A DNA stretch of 64,000 nt from contig NC_018385.1 of assembly GCF_000208865.1 (NCBI RefSeq), forward strand, positions 1,842,724-1,906,723, in the 5' to 3' direction. The notes beneath the pieces were generated by a model. The model searched no databases, was not told where the DNA came from, and saw only the letters and a program-made list of their open reading frames with translations. The DNA is from Neospora caninum Liverpool. Taxonomy: Eukaryota; Apicomplexa; Conoidasida; Eucoccidiorida; Sarcocystidae. Of this stretch, positions 12,420-24,613 are shown one piece after another. How positions within the stretch are numbered: position 1 is the stretch's first letter; each line of letters opens with the position of its first letter. The position numbers and the translations under genes were made by a program.

Positions 12420-15400
12420 CAACTTTTTGTACAGGGGTGGCGCGGGCGCACCCCAGCTACCTTCTGATTCGGTGGGGCGGGGGGTTGGGGCGGCGGCGGG
12501 GGGCTGGGCCGTGGTGGTGGGTGCTAGCTCTGGACGTGCTGAGAAGTGGCCGACTGTAGGCAGTGCATCGGGGGATTTTTTTGCTGAGAAGGGAGCATCC
12601 GCTTCTTGCGAGCCGCTCCTAATCGGCTGGAACTGTTGAGTGGAAGGCTCCGTCTCTCGCCGTGAGACGTCGGCGCCCCTTCTAGCGCGCTGTCGAGATA
12701 CCGACAAGGGGACGCTGTCGACTGGAGTTATCCAAAGTGAGCTCGGCTTGCTCACAACATATGCGCTGGAGGTGCCTTCACCGTGGCTGTCGGCACTGCT
12801 CTGAGTCATGTGTTTCCGTTTTGCTTTCCTTTTTCCTGGCGTGGGCTGGCTGGACTGATCCGCTGAAAAACCCGAAACCAAGATGAATCGCGACGGCACA
12901 TGGCCATGAGACGTTCAGCCGACAATTGTATCGTGCCGCAGCATGCCCGAGAAATCAACGCCTATGCGGTCTTCGCCCCACGGAGCGGACAGAAACTTTG
13001 GTGCCAGCAGGTAGATCCAGATATCGACACGTCCACACAATGCAGTGATCATGCCACGGCTACACGGGAACCGCTGGTCGTCCCCGAAGTGGTCACCACT
13101 CTACGTGTTTGCGGTCGCCGCCGAGACTGTTCACACCAGGTACTCTATATGCCCGGTGTCAACGACATGGTGTGTGTTGGAGAGAGCCGGAGTGATTGCT
13201 GGATCGAAGTGTGTCCACGGCGGCAACGGAGACTCACCAGTCGATTCGGGGTCAGCCGCCGGTTCGGGCTCCTGGCTGGATGCAGGCGAGATCAGGCTGT
13301 GGAGTTCCTGTTCCAGGGCGAATGCGTGAGCCTCCAGCTGGCGCACCCTTTTTTCTTGTTCTGCGGAACGTTCACGATAAAATGATCGAAGGCGGTACAC
13401 CCACTGTTGCAGGGTGGCGGGGGCTGGCGATGGATCGCTCTGACGGACCATGCGTTCAGCAACCCGCTGGGCAACAAAAAACTCCTCGCCGCGGCCCCAC
13501 GCCTCCCGTATTTGTTGTGCATCTCTCCGTAGGCTGGCGATGGCAAGGTGCGCAAAGGTCACGCCAGGCCTTGCAGGCGGCGGTTCGTGTGGGGATCCTG
13601 ATAGCGGCAGCACCGTACAGCATCAGACCTGTGTCAGCTGTCGCCCGTCTCGCAGCGATGCACCGGTTATTTGCAAGGTCTGGCGGGGCCACTGGGTGCG
13701 CTACCGACGGAGGTGTTTCCTCATGGAGGCATGGGGCTGAGGTGAGTTGTCCCTGCTGCGGGGTTGACACATACGACAGGCGATAAACTGTACAAGACCT
13801 AAACAAAAATGTATTTGCAATTCTTGATGGTGTTAATTAAGAGTGGACGCAAAGCCTCCGCTTAAAGCTGAAGGACATCGAAGTCCCGGGACACCTCCAG
13901 AACGAGCGACTCTGCGTCCGTGCAAAGTCGGGATTTGCCGATGAGAGCGTTTGCGGTCCGTGGTCCAGCCGGTATCCTTGTGCGGCTGCATTATCTGGAG
14001 ACTTTCGAGGAACTCACCGCCTGATGTTCCTGGGGTTGGTGGAGGTGGACGATGACCAGGAGATTCCGCTTCATGCGTTGATGGTTCCTCGGAGCTTCGT
14101 GGCATGATGCCTTCTGCTCTAGCCCTCTGCTCTAGATTCTCGGCAACCGAGAGTAAGTCGGCTCCTTCTTGAGCGCGCATTTTACCTATGTCGCTGTAGC
14201 AGCGGCGTGCTGCGTTTATCCATTTGTGGACGTCTTTCGGTGCCGGTGATCGTTTCTTCTCATGCAGCATGTGGTCGGCAATTCGACATCTTACATAATC
14301 CTCGTTGTTCATCCATTTGCTCCGCAGTGCTCTGGCGTCATGCCTAAACTTCTCAATGGCAAGTTGGATGTAAGGCACTTCGCCCAAACCTGGCAGAGCA
14401 ACAGTTGCACCAAGCACTGTTCCGCGTAATGAGCCCACCAGCTCTGCAGCGGGAAGACCGCTGATCCCAGCTGGAACGGCCGCGGCCACAGCTGCCTCTA
14501 TGTCGTCTGTTGGTGGCTTTTTCGGTCCGCCACGGCGGCGTGCGGCTGAGAACACAAAACACATGCACCGCGCATGACATTACTCCGAGGTGGAGGCGTA
14601 TGAGATCCCCCCGATTGTCAGCATGCTCGGATGGCTGACACTGGGCCGTACGCCGCAGATTCATTCGATCTCTCGTTTTGACCATTCGGCGGTTGCTCAG
14701 CACACCCGATACACCGAACAGAGCGAAACAACGTTTCCAGGCATTCACGAAATGCCATCGTCAGAGGAACATCCTAGATGCGTATGCAAGAATACAAGAC
14801 AAGCTTCGAACTGCAATAATCGGAGGGCCTCGCTTGCACTGTCGCAACGACGCCTGTTTTCTCAGGGAGGAGGGCGGGCATACCTGGACGACCTGTCGGC
14901 CTCTCGGATCCCGGAGCTTGTTGAGGTGCTCCTGTCCCAGAGGAGGTGCCTTCGTCTGGGTCACCGTGCACGATGGCTCCTGAGGCAATCCGGCCCTCCC
15001 ACTCTTTTGCCAAGGCCTCTAGAGCGGCTGCGCGAGCCACCCGCTGTGGTGCCCTTCGTCTGTACGTTCGTCTTGCCTGATATCTCCACTCGTTCACAAG
15101 GCGGTCAGACGGATTGGTATTGACACTTCGCGCCAGACGCATCGCAACTTGGCTATCGACGTAATGATCCCCATTTCCCCAGGTCGCTTTAAGCTCCTGC
15201 GCTTGTTTTCTCAGCTTCTGAATTCCGTACTGCTCGAGAGATGGCGTGGTCTCTGCACCGATTGCACTGCCGCTTGCCGCACCTGCACGGAAGGACGCCC
15301 ACACAACCAACAAGGGTAACACCTGCGTCAGCCATAATCTTGGGGGGGTGGCGGAGCTGGGGACTGGCGGGCATTAGCTGCTCACCACACACTGATGCCA

Positions 15401-16784
15401 TCTATGTCGCACGTATAGTCCCTTACGACTATCGATCTGTGTCGGGTAGAAGTCGCTTGTGCCTGTCATGGGACACGTAAAACGTTCAGTGCCCCCCTCG
15501 GACGGCGCCGGCCACACATGACAGACCTGTTGTCATCGCTATGCAGAAGCATCAGAGTCGGCAAGACAATCCCATCTCGTCAAGCAGATGATTTAGAGCT
15601 CACCTGGGGTGCTTGTGCCACCGCCTGTAACGGACGCTTTTTCCCTAGTTCCGGGTGGCGGCGAGCGGTCTCCTCCAGAGCTCGAGATATCCACCCCGGC
15701 GGCGCGCATTGCCGCCACTATGGCGTCTGCCGTCGACTCCTGTTTTGCGGCCTCACGCAGCTGCGCACGTGACCGAGCGCGGAAATTGTGTCGTGCAATT
15801 GTCGCCCACTTTCTGATTTGTGACTGCGCAGGAGGAGCCGGTTGATTCACGATGAGGTGGCCAACGGACTCCCTCACGTACGCCACCTCATCCTCCCAAT
15901 CTCCGCGCAAAGCCAACGCCTGCCTTCTCAGCTCCTCCACCGCAATCTGTGCATATGTCACAGTTCCAACGCCAGACACAAACACGGTTCGGGCCAGGCC
16001 CATTCCCCCCGGAGCGGAGCTTGTGGGCTCAGAGCCCCTCTTGTGTTTGCGTGCGCCTGGGGGTCCTGTTGGTCGGCTGCCTGATAACCACCACACCCAC
16101 ACCTGCCACACAGGCAAACGATGTGCCCACACATATGATGCACCGACCCTGTCTCCACCGCCATACGCTAGCCGCCTTCCCGAAGCGGGACACTTGATCC
16201 GAGTGGGTGTAGCCGACGTACGATGAGACGCATACGTGTTCGGAGCGGGGATCCCCATCAAGGACGGGGTTGCAGCGACCGCCAGTGGAACTGAATATAG
16301 AGCCGTGCAAAGGGACGGTCGCTTGAGCTAAATGCACTGTTGTTGCTCAGACGACTGACTGTTTGGAAGAAGACTTTTACAGCTCACTGGGATGGCTCGA
16401 TTCAGGCGTTGGACTGGAAGCGCCCTGCGGAGGTACAGCTGGCAGAGCCGTAGTTCCCTCCCCAGCGTCAGAGGACCCTGTTGTCGAGGATGAGCTTGGG
16501 GCAGGCAAATCGTCTCCTGGCCTTCCGTGACTCTGACAGCCAGGTAGGGGGTGGTGACGGGGATCCTGTTTGTCGTCATCGTCTTGATGCGGAACACGAG
16601 CACCGCGAGCATAAAGAAATGACTCACTAATTCGTAGGCAAACGAAGGATGCGGTGCACGGGTATCGGGAGTGGCACCATGTTACGGGGTTCCAGCCGGG
16701 ACTTCTGGGGCTGTTGATGTCTTGCTTCACGAAGAAGGTGAAGGCGGCGAGGGCTGTACCCACGACAGCCAGCCGGGCCACCAT
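11967..16784 (-). CDS. Tandem modular secreted-protein family, copy 1 (intact), 6 exons
   Basis: Exons on the minus strand are 16784-16388, 16080-15604, 15282-14884, 14545-14018, 13597-13238 and 12862-11967. All five introns are phase 1, and the total is 1019 codons including the stop. Exon 1 (residues 1-132) has a signal peptide beginning MVARLAVVGTALAAF, then a Pro/Ser-rich spacer. Exons 2-5 (133-291, 292-424, 425-600, 601-720) each carry one diverged copy of a helical module. Its core is an LAI-type start, LR/LRR, A, a W about 13 residues later, Y/F-V, then a second W and an aromatic residue. Exon 6 is Pro/Ala/Ser-rich with basic clusters (GKRKAKRKH, FKKRQ) that resemble nuclear localisation signals. 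I do not recognise the family. It may belong to a known but uncharacterised coccidian-specific paralogue family. Secretion is inferred from the N-terminus, and the nuclear role is only a hypothesis. Confidence 0.75.
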
Positions 16785-18600
16785 TTGGCTAACTCAAATC
16801 GTTCGTCAGCCCCCATAAGTCTTCAATCACAACCAGCAAGCCGGCGAAGACAGCGTGTGATACTGGGATAAGGGCGGTGTGGGGAACGGACACAGACCTA
16901 CGGTAAGCCTGGGAAGGCACAGTGCTCTACCGAGGCGCGATTGCAGTCAAGAAGGTTGCCTGTCGTCAAAGCAGACTCTGGGTTCTTCGAACCTCGTGGT
17001 GACATGGAAGGAAGTAGGCAGTTGCGTCGTTAGACAGATGTAAATCACTACCGGAGATTAATTGAGGCCATGCCTAGAGGTAAGGAAAGTGCGGACGTCG
17101 GGTGACAAGAGCTAGCGGGCACCGGTGTTACGTGAAGCTGTGCTGGAGGAAGGCAGCTCCTAGAGAGATACGTGCGCGGTCCGCGCGGTTGATCCGGGGA
17201 CGGCGCGAAGCTAGCGGAAACGACACTTGCTGTCTCTGAGTGGAGAACGGTAGAGCAGCCCCTTCCCGTAGAGGAGGGGGTGGGACGCTGGACAAGACGC
17301 GTTCGATCTTGTTCTACTCATTTTCCTGGAGAGCCGCGGAGGCCAACGTGATTAAATATTTTCGGGAGGAATATCACTCATATACGCTACATTGTAAATT
17401 GCAATTTAACCACTCGCTGCTCAGAGACACGACCACGTTGAGGAGAGATTCATCAGCCACGGGTCAACGAATATGCGTCGCAGCTTGGCCTGAGGACGAG
17501 ACCGCACCGACGGCACATGGCTGTTGCCGCAACCGTGGGGACGATTGGTGGGTTCATGCCCTGCTAGCAAGCGACCGCATTTGCCACAAAAAACAAAGAA
17601 CTGTGATAGGGTCCCGAGCCGAACAGCAGCCTTTGGTAGACGGAATCCCGTCGACTGCATTTGAGATAACACGGGAGATATCTATCCCGCACGCGATCTT
17701 GGGGGAACTTCCAATACACGGCCAACTGTGTAGCAGCAAGTAGCGACGTCTGATGCGGGAGCATTACCTGCAAGACACACTTGAATTTGTAGTTACCACG
17801 CTTGTGATTCTCCGTTACAGCGTAGCGCCTGTCTCTGGTGCTCAACTACGAGTGATGTTGCGCGCTCTCCGGTCGAATGGGTTTCAAAGACGGCCGTTCA
17901 GACAAAGACTTGCCCAGCCGGTTGCTTACTGGCAACGACACCTCTCCTCATCGCGAGCATGATGCACTTCTTGGTTCGGCTGACCACACCAAAGTCCTTT
18001 TTCTCCAGCCACATCCCAATTAACGAGTTTCATCTACATCGTCAGGTGACACGCTCCCATTTTATGCCATTTCGCGAATGGACGGAGAAATAACCGCTAG
18101 CACGCGTGCGACAGATAGGCGTTATGCCGGACGGCTATGTGGCGGCCGCTCACTGCACGAGTTCCATCAAACTTTCCCGCCCTCCATTGCCAACGGATAT
18201 GAACGATTACTCACTACATACTCATCCTCTGTCGCATACAAGTCCGCGCAATGGACTCGACTGCACCTAACGCATCACTGCTCTCATGCTGGTGGCGCTT
18301 ACCAGGCGAGGCGTCACGTAGTTGTACGCTCGAATCCGTCAACACATGCACCGGAACGCTTGGCTGGGTCGCTGTTATGGTGAGGGCAAGCCAGGACGCC
18401 GTCCCTCCTACACTAAGCGGTGCGCTAGGAGCTGCGTTCCACAGCGCCGGGCTCTCTGAGGTCGACGGCGAGTGAAGGTCAACCCAGCTGCTTGCGAGTG
18501 GATCGCTGGAGACGAGTACTCACTCGGCAGCACCTTCAGGAATGCCAAAGCGGCCGGTCGGCGTTCGTCAAGGTTCACGTACTGGCGCGTTTGGCTACGT
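16785..18600 (-). repeat. Upstream flank of array copy 1, homologous to the other two flanks
   Basis: The DNA upstream of the start codon of copy 1 shares short blocks with 24614-26300 and 31711-33000. One example is the 17.77-17.95 kb stretch against 32.69-32.88 kb, with shared runs such as ACCACGCT, CGGGTTTC or GGGTTTC, and TGCTGGCAACG-like words. No coding exon was recognised. It presumably holds the promoter and 5' UTR. A GTGAGTACT donor-like site on the minus strand near 18527 could mark an untranslated first exon, but this is not established. Confidence 0.45.
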
Positions 18601-18673
18601 TTGAGCAGCCTGGGGACTCGAGCAGGGCGTCTGTGTAATCTGTGTAATCACTTACGCATCCAGAAATCATCAA

Positions 18674-20001
18674 GCGTCGTCAATGATGCTACCCACCGCG
18701 TCTTGTTGACGATATGTGAGCAGATCACAGCGTCGGCCGGTGTACAGCCGGTCCGCAGGATTGGGGAGCGAAGACGAGATGGGACCAGTGCCCGTCGTAG
18801 TAAACAAAACCGACAAATGAGGCTGCGTCCGTGGGGAGCAAGGACTTCCGGCCATGCCCCGAGTCGTGGGTTTCCTTCACTCCGGGAAACCAGTCCATTG
18901 CTCCCGGTGGTAGATAGCGACAGAGCTGTCCTCGGACGCTGCGGCGCACCAGCTACCACGTGGATCGCTTTGAAAACCGGGTGCCCCTCGTACCTAGTCC
19001 CTGCTCGCCAGTCCCTAGAGCTGTTCACTCCTGGGAGTGAAGTACACAAGAAACAGTGACGCCTGGGATATCGGCGGCAAATGAAGCTGCACAAATCTGA
19101 GGAACCGGACGGCTCGAGTACGCCAAATCATCTTCCTCGAATTGGCATCAAGGCATCTCCAGACGTTCGTATGGTTTCCGGCAGGTCACTAGACCAAGAG
19201 CGAACCCAAGTGTCGAATACATACATGCGGTGTGAGAACATGTGCAGTGATTGCTGCTGAACGAGTGCCTGTGACGTGAAATATCGAACTCCGCGTCTGC
19301 TTCCTTACGTATTCTGTTGTGAAGCAGCTTCGCCTGTAGAATGTCCTCATCCCAGCAGTCTCGGGCACTTTTTGCCTGTAAGCTGGGGTCAAGGCGAGAA
19401 AGCAGTATGGGGTGTAATCCACAGCCCTGCGGTCTACACATGTCTGTCGTGTCGAGCGGGAAACCAGATGAGACCACCCCACATCGATACTCACACTCCA
19501 CATAACCAGGTCACCAACAGTGTTTTGATGCGAAACAGAGACACAGGATCACCGGGGGTCTGGAGGGTGAGGGTGAATAGGCAGATTATCACCAGGGACG
19601 CTCGCGGACGCCGAGGGTGGTTCTTGATGCTCGGCCGACTGTGGCAATTGACTATGAGGGGAAGGCGCAGGGTATGATGTCGCGAGGGGTCCGGACGAGA
19701 AGGGGCCGTGCCCGCTGTGGGAGGTGCTGGCGGCTGCCCATTGGATGACAGTTGCATGTGCTTGGCCTGGGCGGGCTTGGCGCTTTTTGAACGGCAACGC
19801 CCATGGTGGAAGGAGCGCAGATATTGGCGTAGATGTTGGGTCGTGTGCCGCCGGTAGCGAGGGCGGCAGGTGGGGGCCTGAGGCCAGAGGCGGCCCTGGA
19901 GCCTGTGTTGATGTCGGCGAACGGTGCCGAACCGGAGGGGCATATGGCGGGGGAGACGGCGGTCGTGCAGCTGATTGAGCAGCTACATATTGAAGCAGCC
20001 G
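18674..20001. repeat. Near-identical 1.33-kb segmental duplicate, copy B
   Basis: Partner of 11092-12419, at about 99% identity. It spans the 3' end of exon 6 of the pseudogene copy 2 and its downstream flank. Because it lies in a copy that is otherwise heavily decayed, its near-perfect match to the intact copy 1 shows that this stretch was exchanged after copy 2 had diverged. The direction of transfer cannot be told from the window. Confidence 0.88.
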
Positions 20002-21597
20002 TACCTTTCTGCACGGAGGTGGCATGGGCGCACCTGAGCCACCACCTGATTCGGCAGGGTGCGAGGAAGTGTTGGTGAGTACTGGCTCTGGGTTTGCTGG
20101 CAACTTGCCGCCAGTAGTAAGCGATGCATATCCGGCGGATGCTTGCAAGTGACCGCACTCTTCTTCGGAACGTCGTCCATTAATTTGCGGGGTCCGCTGC
20201 GCCATGGACGGCCTCTTGCCTGGCCCGGGTGCGAGGTCGCCCTTAGCAGCGTCCCCAGGGGAAGCCCGGAGGGGGAACGCGGTGATCCGAGTAATTCAGA
20301 GTGACCTCGGCCGACCCATAGCACCGAACCCTGGGGCCTTTCAGCAGAGCTCTCAGATCTGACTGAGACAGTTGATTCCGTTTTTCCTTCCGTATCCCAG
20401 CCGGGGGTTGGCTGGACTGGTCGGCTGACAGAACCAAAACCGAGATGAGTCGCTACAGCACACGGATGCGCAATTGAGCCGAAACATCTATCCTGCGGTA
20501 TCGTTCTAGAGGAGTCTACCGAATATATTGTCTCCTGCACTGAGCAAACAAAATGCCTGGTGCCAGCAGGTAATTCCAGATACCGGCACGTCGACGCAAT
20601 GCAGTGACTCTACCACGGTACACTGGGAGCGTGACGTCGCCCCGAAGTGATCACCTTCTAGGGGCCTGCGATCGGCGACGAGGCATCTCGATCCGTCTAA
20701 TGTACACGACTGGAGGAAACGACACGGTGTGTGTTGGAGAGAGCCGGAGTGATCGCTAGATCGAATCATGTCCACGGCGGCAGCGGAGACTCGCCTGTCG
20801 ATCGGGATCCGGCAAAGGTTCTGGCTTCTGACCGGATGCAGACGAGAGCGGACTGTGGAGTTCCTGTTCCAGGGCGAGCACTTGAGCTCCCAGTTCAAGT
20901 GCCTGTGCTTGGGGCCGTGCTGAGTTGTGACCGAAGAAGCTCCGAACGCCTCCTGGCGTTGTGAGAGGGGGGGGTGGCGATGAATCGCGCTTACCTACCA
21001 TGCGTTCTGCAAGGCACACAACAAGAAACTATTGTGGCCCCTTTGGCCCGTTTTGCCGGTGCCACTGTTCGTAGGTTGGCAGGGACAAGGTGAGTTAACG
21101 TCTTTTCATGCTCCCCAGGCGCCGATGTGTATGAAGGCCCTGACGCTGACAGCACAGTAACGGCATCGCATCGGCTATCGAGTTTCTGCACCTTCACGAA
21201 ATAATCGGGTTTTTATGGTTGCTTGTGAATAAACCAAGAATTTCATATTTTACTGTGTAACAGAGTGTTCTTATCACAACATCTTACAACACTAGCTGAT
21301 GACGGCACGCACCTCGTGACTTTGTACGCAACATTCGGTAGCTTCGTTGTACCAATCGAAATTGGGGGGCGGAAACCGGTGGAGATCCGTAATCACCGTA
21401 GCAACCCAAAAACTCATTTGTCTCCGGGGTAGGACATGTGCGAAGAAAGTGCTGTAACGCTGATCTGCGACTACTGAAGAGAAGGTACTCACTCAACACG
21501 AAAGTGAGAGCTGCCAGTACTATCAGTTACTCAAGGCAATACCGTTTGAGGAGCAGTGAAATGCGAATACACATAAACAATGACAACAGCGACAGCC

Positions 21598-21629
<32 letters not shown>

Positions 21630-24613
21630 CTGAGTGTCGCTTTAATGGGCGACCAGACTGGAGTGATAATCTCTGCGACATGGACATTAATAAACTATTT
21701 CTGAGGAAGGGAGCTTGGCAGAGAAGCAACTGTCATCTACAAGCCTTTGTGAGACGCTGACGAAGGCACCCCCTCCGGGACAGGAACAACTCAACAATCC
21801 CCGGGATCAGAGCCTGCGGCAGGTCGTGCAGGAACGCCCGTCTTCCCCGCTGAGAATGCAGACTTAGGTGCGAAAAAGCACGTGATGTCCACTACTGATA
21901 GCCGTTCTGGCGAAAAACGGTGTGAGGACTACGGAAAAGTGTATTTGGCATTATTGGTAGTCATTATAAAAATGTGAGCACAAGGTCAACTCTCATCTCT
22001 GAAGGGCCTCAACGTCCTAGAACACTGCCAGACTGCAATGCTCTTCGTCAGCGCAAAGTGGACAAGTGCCGATGAGAGCGTCTGCTGCCCTCGGCCCAAC
22101 AGGCTTTCCGTGTGAGGCTGCATTGTGTGGAGAGATTTGATGAAAAAAGCCGTCTGAGATTCCTTGGGGGTGTGCAGCTGGCAGGCGACCCGCAGATTCC
22201 CATGCATGCGTATTTATGGTTCCTGAGAGCTCCGTAGCAAGACGCCGTCGCCTATAGCCCTCCTCTCCAGATTGTTGGCTAGGGCTGTCAAGGCGTCCCC
22301 TTCTTGAGCGCGCACTCGCCCGAGAAAGTAATATTTGTTCCATGCCCACAGGACCCATGTGCAGATGCTGCTGTGAGGTGGAGAGATTGAGTTTTCCCAG
22401 GGAACAGTCTGTTTGCAATCATATCTCTTAGATACGTCCTGGCTCCACCACTTTACCACTGTATATTTGCCTTGCCGTCTCAACTTCGTCTCTCTCGGCG
22501 GCAGTTGTCGTGCCTTCGACTGTCTGGTGCTTTCTCTGGCGCTGAGGGCCGCGGGCGGCCAGGAACACAAAACACTATGCAGTGCACAAGGCTCAAAGGC
22601 GCAGACGTACGAGGCCCCCATGATTGACAGCATGACCGCATCACTGACACTGGCCCGTAGGCAACAGATTCATTTGGTCTCTCTGTGGGCCCTTTCGATC
22701 AGCTGCTCAGCATACCCGATACACCGAACAGGGCGAAACCCGATTCCGTGTATTCTCGAAACTCCCTCGTCGACGCGTTTACGAGATGCACAAGGACACA
22801 TGACGACCTTAGAACGGCAATCAGTAGTGGACATCACGTGCTTTTTCGCACCAAGTCTGCATTCTCAGCGGGGAAGACGGGCGTTCCTGCACGACCTGCC
22901 GTAGGCTCTGATCCCGGGGCTTGTTGAGTTGTTCCTGTCCCGGAGGGGGTGCCTTCGTCAGGTCATTCAGAAAGCGGTCAGGCGGATTCCGAATGACACT
23001 CCGCATATTAGCCGCTTCGCAAGACGGCGTTCGACAGACACATCCGTATTGCCCCAGACCTCTTTGAGCTCCCTCGCTTGCTTTCTCAGTATCCCTACTC
23101 CGAGCCGCATATAAGATCGTGTGGTTATTCCAGGGGTTGCTGTCTCGTCCCGCAGTACCTTCCCAAGGGCGGAAGTCGAATCCAAACTAACAAGGGTCAC
23201 ACTTGCTCCAGAAAGAATCCTGTGGCAGGCATATGACACCCTGGCCGCATGTAGCGCCGCTCACGAGCTTCTACCTGTGTTGAACACGATGCGCTTGCGC
23301 CTGGCATGAAACAAACTCTCCGCGAAAATGCAACACATCTCAAATCCCCTCTCGGACATGGTTGTCCAGAAGCAGTAGATCGACACAACTGCCAACGTCC
23401 GCAAGGACGACCCCCTCATATCACGCAGACGCCTGAGAACCCACCTGGGGTGCTTGCAACATCGCCTGTTCTGGACGCTTGATCGCTCGTTCCGACTCGC
23501 GGTGAGCAGTCTCCTCCAGAGCTCGGGATATGCACCCCAGCTGCCTGCAGTTTGGCTTCTACTGTGTCTGCCATCTCGTGTAGATTTGGGGCCTCTCGCA
23601 GCCGCACCGGTGCCCGCTCTCGACACCGTTTTCTCGCAAATGTCTTCCACCGCTTAATTTGTGCCATAGTCGGAAGTGTAATTTGACTCACGATGAGCTG
23701 GCCAACTCTGCGCGCCACGTAGTTCTCCCTACTGACCCATTCCTCTCGTAGCGTCGACGCCTGCCTCCTAAGTTGCTCATCGCAAGCTGTCCGTATGTCA
23801 CAGATCCAAGGCCTGGCACCAACACGGTACGGGCATGGCCTAGTCCTACCGGTGTGAAGGTTTTGGACCCAGAGTCCCTCTCCCGTATGGCTGCGGCTGC
23901 GGGTCCTGTCGGTAGGCCGCCTGATAACCACCAGAACAACACCTGCCACGGCAGCTATCGCTGTCACCACTTACACAATGCCACTAATCGCGCTCAGCAC
24001 CGAAGGGTGGCGACCGTCCTGAAGAGAGGACTGCAGCTGTGTGGTGTATGCAACCGGTGGTCTGGTGCATATGAGGTCGGAGCGGCGATCCGCATCACAG
24101 ACGATGTTGCCGGTACTGCCATGCGAATGGAATATACAGATGTCCACGGCTGTTCCCACACATATATGCACACTGACGTTGCTGACACGACAGGATGTTT
24201 GATAGAAGTTTACAGCTCACTGGGATCACTCGACTCAGGCGAGGGACTGCCAGCGTCTTGTGGAGGTATTGCTGGCGGCGCCGCCGTTGCCTCTGCAGTG
24301 CTCGAGGTCCCAGCGGAGAACGGCGAACTGGCGGCAAGGAGTGCTTCTGCCATTTCGTCTGGACTCCGAGTACCAGCTAGAGGGTGATGATGATTATCTG
24401 GCTTTACCTGGTCGTCATCATCGGGAATACGAGCGGCACGAGCACCAGGAAATGGGTCGGTAATCCGTATGAAAAAGATGGTTGCCACGAGCAGGTGTCG
24501 GGACAGAAACCAAGCCAGGAGGATCCGGCCCGGTCTCGCGGGGCTGTAAATGACTTGCATCAAGGAGCTGAAGTCCGTGAGGGCTGATTCCGCGGCAGCA
24601 GCCGGGTCACCAT
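19549..24613 (-). pseudogene. Tandem modular secreted-protein family, copy 2 (pseudogene)
   Basis: This copy is collinear with copies 1 and 3 but broken in most exons. The homologous ATG is at 24613-24611. A one-base loss shortly after it shifts the signal-peptide frame, and a TGA follows at codon 18. The rest of exon 1, in the shifted-back frame, still resembles the paralogues. In exon 2 the module is split by a one-base deletion near 23790: frame 1 covers the SGGLPTGPAAA part and another frame covers the LREEW part. Exon 3 lacks the second half of its module. Exon 4 has lost the helical core. Exons 5 and 6 carry further frame breaks. Only the last part of exon 6 (20205-19549) is an open, nearly unchanged copy of the copy 1 tail. 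It is probably non-functional, although a short tail-only product cannot be excluded. Confidence 0.75.
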
